NCBI GenBank assembly: GCA_026989655.1
Contig: JALSIX010000114.1
Location: forward strand, 1-64,000
DNA length: 64,000 nucleotides
Origin: Caldilineaceae bacterium
GTDB lineage: Bacteria > Chloroflexota > Anaerolineae > Caldilineales > Caldilineaceae
Reading direction: 5' to 3'
In this document: one piece after another, positions 26,302-35,500 of the stretch
How positions within the stretch are numbered: position 1 is the stretch's first letter
How the letters are laid out: each line of letters begins with the position of its first letter
Notes under the pieces: model-generated
Databases searched by the model: none
What the model was told of the DNA's origin: nothing
What the model saw: only the letters and a program-made list of their open reading frames with translations
Translations under genes and position numbers: made by a program

Positions 26302-27717
26302 CTATCCGCGCTCCACCGGCAGGCCCACGTGCTCCCAGCGGAGGATACCGCCGGCCAGGTTGATCACCTTCTTGGCCCCTTTGGCCTGGAGCAGGCTGGC
26401 CGCGATGGCCGAACGCCCACCCGTGCGACACTGGACCACGATGGGCTTGCTGTCGATGAGCTGTTCGGCCCGGTCCGGCAGATAGCCCAACATGGTGTGG
26501 ATGGCGCCGGGGATCCGCCCCTCGGCCCATTCGGACTCGTTGCGGACATCCACCAGGAGGACCTCCTGCTCCCGGATCGCGTCCGCGATCTCCTCTGGGG
26601 TGGCCACCTCGTAGCACTCCAGGTCGAAGCCCGCGTCCACCAGCACCTCCAGGGCCTGGGGCTCGAAGTAGCCGGCCGCCTGGTCCAGCCCGATGTAGAC
26701 CAGGTCGCCCAGGGCCTCGGCCAGGTGCTCCGAGTCCACGATCAGGTAATAGGGCCGATCGTAGTCCACCAACCAGCCGGCCCAGGCAGCCAGGTAGTTC
26801 AGAGGAATGTTGATGGTGCCGGGGAAGTGACCCTCCGCGAACTCGCCCGGCGGCCGGGTGTCGATGACCTGGGCCCCCTGCTGGACCAGCTCGGGCAACC
26901 GGTTGGCCCCCAGCAGGGGAGCTACCGGCAGCCCGCCCAGCACCGCGGGCCCCTCCTTGTTCACCCGCTTCATCACCGCGAAATACTTGGGCGACTCCGG
27001 CTGCCCCTCCAACAGGGCTCGGACAAACGCCTCCTCGTCCTCGATCTGGAGCATGGGGTTGAACATCTTCTCGTACCCCACCGTGGAGGAGGGCACCGCG
27101 CCCAGCCCCTTGCCACAGGCACTTCCGGCACCATGCCCCGGCCATACCTGCAGATAGTCGGGAAGCTGCTTGAAGCGCTGCACCGAGCGGAACATCTGAC
27201 GGGCCCCCGCCTCGGCCGTGCCCATGATGCCCGCGGCCTTCTCCAGCAGGTCCGGCCGCCCGATGGAGCCCACGAAGACGAAGTCGCCGGTGAAGATGCC
27301 CATGGGCTTGTCGCCGGCCGCGCCGTCGGTGAGCAGGAAGGAGATGTGCTCCGGCGTGTGGCCCGGGGTATGCATCACCTGGAAGTGGATGTTGCCGATG
27401 GAGAAGCGGCTGCCGTCGTAGACCAGCTCATGGTCGTAGCCGTCCAGGTACCGGTACTTCCAGTTCTCGTCACCCTCGTCCGAGAGGTAGAGCCTGGCCC
27501 CCGTGCGCTCGGCCAGTTCCCGGGCACCCGAGACGAAGTCCGCGTGGATGTGGGTCTCGGTGACGGCCACGATGCGCATGTCGTTGGCCTCGGCCGCCTC
27601 CAGGTAGAGCTCCACGTTGCGGCCCGGATCGATGATGATGGCCTCGCCAGTGGCCTGGCACCCCACCAGATAGGACGCGTGGGCGAGCTTGTCGTTGTAG
27701 AAGTACTTGAGCAGCAT
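26302..27717 (-). CDS. MBL-fold metallohydrolase fused to two rhodanese domains
   Basis: The 471-residue protein has an N-terminal metallo-beta-lactamase domain of the persulfide dioxygenase (ETHE1) group: TETHIHADFVSGA (His56, His58, Asp60), HTPGHTPEHIS and FTGDFVFVGSIGRPDLL. Two rhodanese domains follow. The first (about 270-365) lacks the active cysteine; the second (about 380-470) has VVQCRTGGRSA and the terminal INLAGGILRWE. It likely oxidises glutathione- or protein-bound persulfide, coupled to sulfur transfer. GGAGAAC precedes the ATG at 27717. It is the first gene of the minus-strand sulfur block. Confidence 0.9.
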   Translation of the reverse strand: MLLKYFYNDKLAHASYLVGCQATGEAIIIDPGRNVELYLEAAEANDMRIVAVTETHIHADFVSGARELAERTGARLYLSDEGDENWKYRYLDGYDHELVYDGSRFSIGNIHFQVMHTPGHTPEHISFLLTDGAAGDKPMGIFTGDFVFVGSIGRPDLLEKAAGIMGTAEAGARQMFRSVQRFKQLPDYLQVWPGHGAGSACGKGLGAVPSSTVGYEKMFNPMLQIEDEEAFVRALLEGQPESPKYFAVMKRVNKEGPAVLGGLPVAPLLGANRLPELVQQGAQVIDTRPPGEFAEGHFPGTINIPLNYLAAWAGWLVDYDRPYYLIVDSEHLAEALGDLVYIGLDQAAGYFEPQALEVLVDAGFDLECYEVATPEEIADAIREQEVLLVDVRNESEWAEGRIPGAIHTMLGYLPDRAEQLIDSKPIVVQCRTGGRSAIAASLLQAKGAKKVINLAGGILRWEHVGLPVERG

Positions 27718-27847
27718 AGTCGGTTCTCCTCTTCTCCTGGTTCGGTTCTCGGAAGGGCAGGGACGGCAGGGCTGGGCGGTGGCACCAACGCCATGGCACA
27801 CAGCACCAGACCGAACGCACTGCAACGGCAGAAAGTCAACTACGAAA

Positions 27848-27876
27848 AGTATAGTACCAGGCCTACATCCTGTCTT
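27848..27876 (-). promoter_or_regulatory. Promoter of the MBL-rhodanese gene
   Basis: Minus strand: -35 AAGACA (27871-27876), 17-nt spacer, -10 TATACT (27848-27853), giving a leader of about 125 nt. The -35 overlaps the first bases of the inverted repeat at 27875-27892. Confidence 0.6.
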
Positions 27877-27892
27877 CACCCAGTTGGGTGAA
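27875..27892. promoter_or_regulatory. Candidate operator TTCACCCAGTTGGGTGAA
   Basis: Two 8-nt arms, TTCACCCA and TGGGTGAA, are exact complements around a 2-nt centre. The site overlaps the upstream edge of the minus-strand -35 and lies in a gap shared by divergent genes. Its geometry fits a dimeric transcription factor rather than an RNA hairpin. The regulator is unknown. Confidence 0.55.
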
Positions 27893-28062
27893 TGCGGTCG
27901 CCCGGGAGATCCCCCAGCAGACACCCGGCGGATCGACGCGGACGGGGAAGCAGAGCCCCCACGGCAGGGAACGGAGGCCCGGTCGCCCTGCTGGCGCGCG
28001 GCGACACCCCCGGGAATCGCACCGAATCCTCGGTGTCCCAAGGGTTCCGGGGGCACAAAAGC

Positions 28063-28091
28063 TTGCAAACCTAAGAAAAACGATGTATAGT
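28063..28091 (+). promoter_or_regulatory. Strong sigma-70 promoter with leaderless start for the PucC-like gene
   Basis: -35 TTGCAA (28063-28068), 17-nt spacer and -10 TATAGT (28086-28091). The ATG begins at 28098, seven bases after the -10, exactly where transcription should start. There is no room for a Shine-Dalgarno sequence, so the mRNA is predicted to be leaderless. Confidence 0.75.
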
Positions 28092-28097
28092 TAGGCC

Positions 28098-29408
28098 ATG
28101 AACTGGCGAACGGCGGCCAAGCTGGCACTGGTCCACGTGGGAGTGTCCATCACCGTGGTCCCTGTGACCAGCACCCTGAACCGTATCCTCATCGCGGACC
28201 TGGGCATGTCCGCGCTGTGGGTCTCCTTTCTGGTGGCGCTGCCCTACCTGCTCTCGCCCCTGCAGGTGCCCCTGGGCCACTGGGCAGACCGCCACCCCCT
28301 GGGGGGCTACCACCGCATGCCCTGGATGGTCCTGGGCGGCCTGATGGCTTCCTTCGGCAGCTACTGGACCGCGCATGCCGCCTACTGGATGGCGGAGAAC
28401 CCGATCCTGGGGGGGCCCGCGGCCGTGCTGACCTTTCTCCTCTGGGGGGTGGGGGTGAACGTGGCATCGGTGAGCTACCTCTCCCTGGTCAGCGAACTGG
28501 CCCAGGGCGAGTGGCGGACCCGGGTGGTGAGCCTGATGTGGACGGCCATGATCCTATCCACCATCCTGGTCGCGGCCGGGCTCTCGATCCTGTTGGCCGA
28601 CTACTCGCCGGAGGCCCTCTACACCGCCTTCGGCGCGGTCTGGCTGGCGGCCTCTGTGCTGGTGGTGGTGGGCAGCGCGGGCGTGGAGCCCCACGCCTCG
28701 GCCCGGGCGGCGCCGGCCCAGCACCGGGCGGAGAACCCCCTGCAGGCCTATCGGGTGTTGGCCCTCAACCCCATGGCGCGGCGCTTCTTCGCCTACCTGG
28801 TCCTGGTGTTGGCCAGCATCCATGCCCAGGACGTGTTGCTGGAGCCCTACGGCGCGGAGGTCTTGGGCATGCCCGTGGCCATGACCACCCGCCTGACCTC
28901 CATCTGGGGCCTGGGGGTGTTGGTCAGCCTGGTGGGAAGCCTGCCCCTGATACGTCGGTGGGGCAAGAAGCGGAGTGCCAACTTGGGCGCGGCCGTGGTG
29001 GCGGTGGCCTTCGCCCTGATCATCCTGGTGGGGCTGGGGGGCACGCCCCAGGGATTGATGGGCGCGGTCCTGTTGCTGGGGCTGGGAGGCGGCCTGATGA
29101 CGGCCAGCAACCTCAGCTTCATGCTGGACATGACGGTGCAGGGAGCCGCCGGCCTCTACATCGGCGCCTGGGGGGTGGCCAACTTCGCGGGGCAGGCCCT
29201 GGGGAACGTGTTCAGCGGTTTCCTGAGGGACGTCTCCTTCGCGCTGACCGGGGACCCCTGGGTGGGCTACAGCGCGGTCTTCGGCATGGAGATCCTGGGC
29301 CTGGTGGCGGCCGTGCTGCTCTTCCGCACCATCTCGGTGGAGGCCTTCCAGGAACAGGCCCAGATCACCCTGGGGGAGGTCCTCGCCCTGCTGGGGCCCG
29401 AGGCGTGA
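28098..29408 (+). CDS. BCD/PucC-family MFS transporter
   Basis: The 436-residue protein has twelve predicted membrane spans and the PucC/LhaA pattern: VTSTLNRILIADLGMSALWVSFLVALPYLLSPLQ near the start, then HWADRHPLGGYHRMPW as the loop 2-3 motif. In phototrophs these proteins help assemble light-harvesting complexes. No photosynthesis gene is visible here and such homologues also occur in non-phototrophs, so the substrate is open; a haem, tetrapyrrole or sulfur-related cargo is possible. It is divergent from the MBL-rhodanese gene and preceded by a strong leaderless promoter. Confidence 0.8.
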   Translation: MNWRTAAKLALVHVGVSITVVPVTSTLNRILIADLGMSALWVSFLVALPYLLSPLQVPLGHWADRHPLGGYHRMPWMVLGGLMASFGSYWTAHAAYWMAENPILGGPAAVLTFLLWGVGVNVASVSYLSLVSELAQGEWRTRVVSLMWTAMILSTILVAAGLSILLADYSPEALYTAFGAVWLAASVLVVVGSAGVEPHASARAAPAQHRAENPLQAYRVLALNPMARRFFAYLVLVLASIHAQDVLLEPYGAEVLGMPVAMTTRLTSIWGLGVLVSLVGSLPLIRRWGKKRSANLGAAVVAVAFALIILVGLGGTPQGLMGAVLLLGLGGGLMTASNLSFMLDMTVQGAAGLYIGAWGVANFAGQALGNVFSGFLRDVSFALTGDPWVGYSAVFGMEILGLVAAVLLFRTISVEAFQEQAQITLGEVLALLGPEA

Positions 29409-29436
29409 TCCCCCTGTTCCTGTCCCCATCCCCGCC

Positions 29437-30003
29437 TCACTGTTGGGAATACCGTTCCCCCGTCACCGGGCGGTAGCCCAGGTTCTCCTCCACGGTCTGG
29501 GGATCCTCGGGATAGGGCGGTTCGGTCCCGTAGTCCGGTGCCGGGGTCTCCACCGGCGAGCTGCGGCGCTGAGCCGTGCCACAGAAGACGCAGATGTCCC
29601 ACTCCTCCCGCACCAGGCCGCCGCACCGGGTACAGGTGTGCTGGAGCTGGACGTGGCAGTGGGGGCAGAAGACCCAGGCCTCCTTCACCGGCACACCACA
29701 GCGGTGGCAGGTCAGGGTCTCCTCCAGCTCCCGCAGGAGGGCCTCCTCCTCCAGGGCCCGGTCGTAGAGCTCCGCCAGGGTCTCCTTGGGCCGCACCATC
29801 AGGTAGACCACGAAGCCCACCACGGGGAAGACGAGCACCAGCAGCGTGGCCAGGCCGATGGCCAGCCAGTCGCGGGTCCGGGCTCGAATGTCGTTGAAGG
29901 TCCAGATGCCCATGCCCATCCACAGGGCAAAGAGGAAGGCACCGAACAGGGCCACCAGGATGGTGATCAGGGTGGCGATGGTGTTGGTCAGGTCGGCCGG
30001 CAT
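29437..30003 (-). CDS. Membrane protein with tandem zinc ribbons
   Basis: The 188-residue protein has two membrane segments (about 10-33 and 45-70). A short helix follows, then two CxxC...CxxC zinc ribbons: TCHRCG...FCPHCHV and TCTRCG...ICVFCG, and a Pro/Glu-rich tail. This is the double-zinc-ribbon (DZR-like) architecture with a PLDc_N-like membrane part (GFVVYLMVRP). Such proteins are usually unassigned; membrane-tethered assembly or regulation is plausible. It converges with the PucC-like gene with 28 nt between the stops and no obvious terminator. Confidence 0.8.
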   Translation of the reverse strand: MPADLTNTIATLITILVALFGAFLFALWMGMGIWTFNDIRARTRDWLAIGLATLLVLVFPVVGFVVYLMVRPKETLAELYDRALEEEALLRELEETLTCHRCGVPVKEAWVFCPHCHVQLQHTCTRCGGLVREEWDICVFCGTAQRRSSPVETPAPDYGTEPPYPEDPQTVEENLGYRPVTGERYSQQ

Positions 30004-30039
30004 GGAAACTCGCTCCTTCGGATCGTTCAGGGGGCTGGT

Positions 30040-30819
30040 CTACTCCACCAGGGCCTCGGTGCCCAGGGGATGCGGGTGGGGCGCGTAGACGCCCAGACGG
30101 TCGTTCCGCCGAATGCGGAGCACATCTCGGACCATGTGGACGGTGTCCCGGACAGGGCTCACCCGGCTATCGGCCTGGAAGTACCAGTCGATGGGGATCT
30201 CCACGATGCGCAGCCCCCGGAGCCGAGCGATGTAGAGCACCTCTGGGTCGAAGCCCCAGCCGCCGATGGTCTGGTAGGGGAAGATGGCCATGGCCGCCTC
30301 CCGGGTGAAGCACTTGAAGCCGCATTGGGTGTCCTCGATCCCGGGAACCACCAGGGTGCGGACCACGAAGTTGAAGACCCGCCCCATGATGTGGCGGTAG
30401 AGGGGCTCGTTGAAACGCCGGGCGCCTGGGATCTCCCGGCTGGCGATGGCCACGTCGTACTCGCCCGGGGGCAGCTGGGGCGGGAGGAACTTGTTCACCT
30501 CGTGGATGGGCATGGAGAGGTCCGCGTCGCAGATGAACAGGTAGTCCCCTTTGCCGGCCAGCATCCCCATCTTCACCGCCGCGCCCTTGCCCTTCTCGCT
30601 GTGGAGCAGCCGCACCCGGAAGGGATCCTCCGGGCGGACCGTGGCCGCGTACCGCTCCACCACCCCGCAGGTGTCGTCCACAGAGCCGTTCTCCACCACG
30701 ATGATCTCGGAACGATAGGGCTGGGCGCGCAGGAAGTCGCCGATCTGCTCCAGGGAATGGGGCAGCCGGCGCTCCTCGTTGTAGGCCGGTATGACGATGC
30801 TCAGGAAGACTCTGTCCAC
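30040..30819 (-). CDS. GT2 polyprenyl-phosphate glycosyltransferase (DPG/DPM-synthase-like)
   Basis: The 259-residue protein begins with VFLSIVIPAYNEERRLPHSLEQI and has EIIVVENGSVDDTCGVV, the metal-binding FICDADLSMP, and GIEDTQCGFKCFTREAA followed by GWGFDPEVLYIA, the pattern of dolichyl-phosphate beta-glucosyltransferase-type enzymes. It lacks the C-terminal membrane helices of DPM synthases. It likely makes a polyprenyl-phosphate sugar on the cytoplasmic face, a donor for GT-C enzymes such as the GT39-type protein at 15556-17139; that pairing is inference. Confidence 0.9.
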   Translation of the reverse strand: MDRVFLSIVIPAYNEERRLPHSLEQIGDFLRAQPYRSEIIVVENGSVDDTCGVVERYAATVRPEDPFRVRLLHSEKGKGAAVKMGMLAGKGDYLFICDADLSMPIHEVNKFLPPQLPPGEYDVAIASREIPGARRFNEPLYRHIMGRVFNFVVRTLVVPGIEDTQCGFKCFTREAAMAIFPYQTIGGWGFDPEVLYIARLRGLRIVEIPIDWYFQADSRVSPVRDTVHMVRDVLRIRRNDRLGVYAPHPHPLGTEALVE

Positions 30820-30853
30820 AGCGTCTCACATCCCCCGATGGGGCAGCCCCGTC

Positions 30854-31753
30854 TCAGGTCACGAAGCGCAGCAGCGCGATCAGGCTCATCCCCTGGACGA
30901 TCAGGGTGCCGGTCCACAGCAGATAGGCGCCCACCCACTGGCGGCGCAGGGCCATCCACAGGCCAAAGGCTCCGTTGAGCAGGTAGGCCACCCAGCCGAT
31001 GGCGGGCAACATGAACAGGGCCTCCTTGGGCCGGATCCGTCGGAGGCTGTCCACGGCCCTCAGGTCCTCCCCCACCGGGGGAAAGCTCATCCGCTCGGGC
31101 AGGGATGGATAGCTTACCATGAGGACGCCCAGGAGGGCCAGCCCGCCCACCAGGCCGGCCCCCAGAAGCCAACGGGCCAGGGGCCGTCGCAGTTCCGTGA
31201 AGGCGGGCCAGAGCCGCTCCCGTCCGGCGGCCAGCCGATGGGCTGGGCCCAGCCGTCGGTGTGCCTCCAGGGCCTTCAGGAAGCGCTGGGGATGTCGGGG
31301 AGAGAGCGCGAAGACCGCCTCTGGGGTCTCGATGAGCAGACACTCCTCCAGGGGCCGCGTCGCGTACCGCTCCAGGCGGAGGATGCCCAGGGCAGTGCCG
31401 CTGCGCACCTGGGGGCTGGGCCAGGCCAACCCGCTCCGAGGATGCAGCTCCTGGCCCCCCTCCCGGATCTCCTGGATACTCTCCAGGGGAATGACCTCCA
31501 GGGTGTCTGCCCAGCGGACGCGCAGGGCGTCCCGGTCGATCCAGTACTCCAGGTTGAACGCGCCCCAGGTCCGATAGGCCAGGTGCCCCAGCAGGGGCAG
31601 GCTGGCCGCCATCACCAGGACCAGCAGATAGCTGGCCCCGTCCACCGGACGGGTCAGGAGCAGGGTCAGGCTGACCAGGTCGATGGCCAGCAGCCAGGTC
31701 AGGGCCAGCAGACCCTCCCAACGGCTACGCTCGGGCGCGGGCTTGAACACCAT
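30854..31753 (-). CDS. Membrane protein with bacterial PH-like domain
   Basis: The 299-residue protein has two N-terminal membrane segments (12-55). A beta-rich stretch follows (about 68-175: YWIDRDALRVRWADTLEVIPLESIQEI, then LLIETPEAVFALSPRHPQRFLKAL), matching the bPH_5 type of bacterial pleckstrin-homology domain. Three more membrane segments lie in the C-terminal half, around a MSFPPVGEDLRAVDSLRRI loop like that of DUF1648 proteins. Function unknown. It starts 4 nt after the surE stop, so it is probably transcribed with surE and the PBP gene. Confidence 0.7.
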   Translation of the reverse strand: MVFKPAPERSRWEGLLALTWLLAIDLVSLTLLLTRPVDGASYLLVLVMAASLPLLGHLAYRTWGAFNLEYWIDRDALRVRWADTLEVIPLESIQEIREGGQELHPRSGLAWPSPQVRSGTALGILRLERYATRPLEECLLIETPEAVFALSPRHPQRFLKALEAHRRLGPAHRLAAGRERLWPAFTELRRPLARWLLGAGLVGGLALLGVLMVSYPSLPERMSFPPVGEDLRAVDSLRRIRPKEALFMLPAIGWVAYLLNGAFGLWMALRRQWVGAYLLWTGTLIVQGMSLIALLRFVT

Positions 31754-31756
31754 GGC

Positions 31757-32530
31757 TCACAGCTCCCAGCTCCGCAACACGTCCAGGCAGGGATAGCAGG
31801 TCAGGTCCACGCCCACGGGCGTCACGCTGACCCGGCCCCGCTCCACCGCGCCCACGTCGCTGCCGTCCTCGGGGATCCCCGTGGGCACCTGGCCCCCGAT
31901 CCAGTAGTAGGGGCGTCCCCAGGGATCCTCCCGGGCCACCACCACATCGCGGTAGATGCGCCTGCCCAGCCGCGTGACCTCGATGCCCTGGAAGTCGGTG
32001 GCCGACGAGGCCGGCACATTCACGTTGAGCAGGGCCTGCTGGGGCAGGCCGTCGTCCAACACTCGGCCGGCCAACCGGGCCCCGATCTGGGCCGCGTGGG
32101 CCAACAGCTCCTCGAAGACCTCGTCGTCATCGAGCCAGGCCACGCTGATCGCGATGGCCGCCACCCCGTTGATGATGGCCTCCATCGCGCCGGCCACCGT
32201 GCCGCTGTAGATCACGTCCGTGCCCAGGTTGTAGCCCTGGTTGATGCCGCTGACCACCAGCTCGAAGGGGCCGTGGTCCACCGCGCCCAGGAGCCCCAGG
32301 GCCACGCAGTCGGAGGGCGCGCCGCTGCACGCGTGGACCACCCGCCCGTCCGGCCAGGTGACCTCCTTGATGCGCAGGGGCTTGTGCATGGTCTTAGGGT
32401 GGCCGGCCGCGCTCCAGTTCCGCTCCGGGGCCAGGACGGTGACCGGGCCCACCGCGTCCAGGGCCCGGGCCAGGGCCTGGATGCCCCGGGAGAACACACC
32501 GTCGTCGTTGGTGACCAGGATCCGGGCCAT
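31757..32530 (-). CDS. surE: 5'/3'-nucleotidase SurE
   Basis: The 257-residue protein starts with ILVTNDDGVFSRGIQAL, the Asp-Asp metal site of SurE. It continues with VTVLAPERNWSAAGHPKTM, VVSGINQGYNLGTDVIYSGTVAGAMEA and AIAISVAW, all diagnostic. SurE dephosphorylates nucleoside monophosphates and is linked to stationary-phase survival. Its ATG overlaps the stop of the upstream class A PBP gene by one base (TGATG), so translation is likely coupled. Confidence 0.96.
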   Translation of the reverse strand: MARILVTNDDGVFSRGIQALARALDAVGPVTVLAPERNWSAAGHPKTMHKPLRIKEVTWPDGRVVHACSGAPSDCVALGLLGAVDHGPFELVVSGINQGYNLGTDVIYSGTVAGAMEAIINGVAAIAISVAWLDDDEVFEELLAHAAQIGARLAGRVLDDGLPQQALLNVNVPASSATDFQGIEVTRLGRRIYRDVVVAREDPWGRPYYWIGGQVPTGIPEDGSDVGAVERGRVSVTPVGVDLTCYPCLDVLRSWEL

Positions 32531-35500
32531 CAGCGCTCGTCCGGCTTCCGGTGGCGCACGTAGATGCGCACCTCTTCGCTCTCGGTCTCGTTGCCCGCCC
32601 GATCGAAGGCCTTCACCCGGAAGACGTGGGTCTCCCAGTAGACGCCGTTGCGGGTCAGGATCGCGCCGAAGCCCCCGTCGAAGATGCGAATGCGGCCGGG
32701 CTGGATGTCCGGGTCGTCGCTCTCAAAGGCCAGCCAGTTCTCGGTGCGCTCCGCGATGTAGGTCTCCTGGCCGATGACCTGGCCGGTGGTCTCGTCGGTG
32801 ATGGGACGGGTGGCCTCGATGGTGGGGCCCTCCACCGTGGGCAGATCCCGCATCTCGATCTGCCAGCGCTGGTTGAAGGGGGCCACGGTGCTGGTGGCAA
32901 AGAGCTCGCCGTCGATGTAGAACTCCACCCGGTCCATGGACCAGTTGTCCGTGGCGATGGCGTGGACGTTCACCTGCTCGTCCTCCTCCATGACGTAGGT
33001 CTGGTTGGGCTTGGGCTCGCCGATGACCACCGTGGGCGGCGTGTTGTCGATGGTCACCTGGGTGTCCCATCGTCGGACCCGCCCATCCTGGTAGAGGACG
33101 GTCAGGCGCAGGGTGTAGAGCCCCTCGGCCAGCGCGGTGGTGTCCAGGAACTCCAGGGGGCCGTTCTCGATGGGGTTGCCGTGCTCTGGGCCGATCTGGG
33201 TCCACTCGGTGGGCTCCAGGCCGGGGCCGATCTCCACCCGGTAGCTGCGGAAGTTCCCGCCCCGGGCATTGCCCCGGATCTCCACCTGGCCCCGGATGTA
33301 GGCCCCGGGGACCGGGGAGAGGATGGAGACCTCGGGATCGAAGGCCACGCTCTGGTCCACGGGCGCGGCCGGGGGCTGATCGATGCCGCTCTCCCGGACC
33401 CAGTCCTCGGCCTCTGGGGGCAGGATCAGGTAGACCCGGGTCTCCCGGAACTCCGGGGGCGTGTCCGCGGTGGCCAGCAGGCCGGTGCGGGTGTCGATCT
33501 CGAAGGGCTGCCACAGGTTGTCCTCCACCTTGGGCTCCGTGCCCGCGATGAAGAGCTCCTGGCGCTGACGCTGACACCATGCCGAGGGCAACAGCCCGCT
33601 GGGCACGCAGATCGTCTGGGTGACGATGTTGGGCGGCCGTTCGTACCACCGGGGCGGGCGGCCCTCGTGGTATTTGCGCATGATCGCGTTCCAGATGGGC
33701 GCCGCGCCGGTGGCCCCGGTGACGTTGTTCATGGAGCTGTTGTCCGTGTTGCCGATCCAGACACCCACGGCCAGGTCTGGGGTGTAGCCCACGGTCCAGG
33801 CATCCTTCCACCCGTTGGTAGTGCCCGTCTTGGCCGCGACCCGACGGTCGGGCAGGGTCAGGGCCGTGCCCGCGCCAAAGGCGGGGGCACGGGCCACGTC
33901 GTCGCTGAGGATGTCCGAGATCAGGTACTGGAGGTCCGTGCTGAGGACCCGCTCCACCGCGGGGCGCTCGTACTTCTTGAGGATGTTGCCCTCCGCGTCC
34001 CGCACCTGGAGGACGGCCACGGGATCCAGGTTGCGGAAGCCCGTCCGCCGCCGTTCCGGGGGCACGGGCTCCCCGGCCATGACCCCGCCATTGGCCAACA
34101 CGCTGTAGGCGTAGGTGTGGTCCAGCAGGGTCACCTCGCCCCCGCCCAAGACCAGGCTCAGGCCGTAGTAGTTCACGCCCCGGTCCAGGCCGTTGATGCC
34201 CAGCCGATGGGCCGTGCGCAGGGCGTCCGCGACCCCCACCTGCTCCATGACCTTGATCGCGGGGATGTTGTAGGAACGGGCCAGGGCCTCCCGCAGGCTC
34301 ACCGGGCCGTGGTAGCGACGGTCGTAGTTCTCGGGCACGTAGACGCTGCCGTCGGGCTGGACGAACGCGGTGCGCACGTCCAGGATCATGGTGGCCGCGG
34401 TCATGCCCTCCATGAGCCCGGTGAGGTAGACGTAGGGCTTGAAGCTGGAGCCGGGCTGGCGCTCGGCCAGGGCCACGTTGACCTGGCCGTCGATCTCCTC
34501 GTTGTTGTAGTCCAGGGAGCCCACCATGGCCAGGATCTCCCCGGTCTCCGGGCGGATGACCACCACCGCGGCGTTGTTCACGTTCTTGCCCGCGGCCTGG
34601 AGCCGGGCGATCTGTTCCCGGGCTGCCTGCTCCGCGAACCGCTGCAGCTCCACGTCCAGGGTGGTGTAGATGGTCACCCCCCGACGCCAGATGAAGTAGG
34701 GATCATCCGGGGTGTTGAACTCCTCCTTCACCCGCTCCAGGGCGTAGAGGGCAAAGTGGGGCGCGGTCAGGATGTCGAAACGTTCGGCCGCGGAACGGCG
34801 GATCTCCAGCTCTCGGGCATAGGCCTCCTGGGCCTCTTGGGGGGTCAGATAGCCGGCCTCCACCATGGCCCGCAGCGCGATGCCCTGGCGGCGCTTGGCC
34901 TCCGCGGGGTTGTCGATGGGGTTCAGCGCGGGAAGGTTGGGGATCGCGGCCAGCATCGCGGCCTCGGCCACGTCCAGATCCTTGGCCGACTTGCCGAAGT
35001 AGACCTGGCTGGCCGCCTCGATGCCGTAGGCCAGGTTGCCGTAGAAGTTGTTGTTCAGGTACCACTCCAGGATCTTCTCCTTGGGGTACCGACGGGTCAC
35101 CTCCAGGGCCAGGATCACCTCCTTGACCTTGCGGGCATAGGACTGCTGGGCCCGCTCCTCCGGCGGGATGACCACGTTCTTGATGAGCTGCTGGGTGATG
35201 GAGGACCCGCCCTGGACACTGCCCCCCCGGAGGTTGGAGACGAAGGCCCGGATCAGGCCCCGGACATTGATGCCCGGATTCTCCCAGAAACTCCGGTCCT
35301 CCAGGGCGATGGCGGCCTTGATGGCCCAGGGAGAGATCTCCTCCAGGGGCACGTAGGCCCGATCGCCCCGGAAGGGGCGCGGGTCGACGCTCTCGTAGAG
35401 GAGGTGCTTCCCCGTGCGGTCGTAGATGCGCACGGTCTGAAACTGGTTCTGCTGCACCTCGATGACGCTGGCGTCGGGGAGCTGGCGGGCGTAGAAGGTG

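Larger units (their letters stand above)
27718..28097. other. Divergent intergenic region between the MBL-rhodanese gene and the PucC-like gene
   Basis: This 380-nt gap contains the minus-strand promoter (27848-27876), the palindrome at 27875-27892 and the plus-strand promoter (28063-28091). From 27893 to about 28050 I see no gene; short open frames there lack ribosome-binding sites and recognisable content. Confidence 0.6.

Noticed and set aside
28098-29408. Evidence of phototrophy from the PucC-like gene
   Set aside because: No reaction-centre, antenna or bacteriochlorophyll gene is visible, and PucC-type carriers occur in non-phototrophs.
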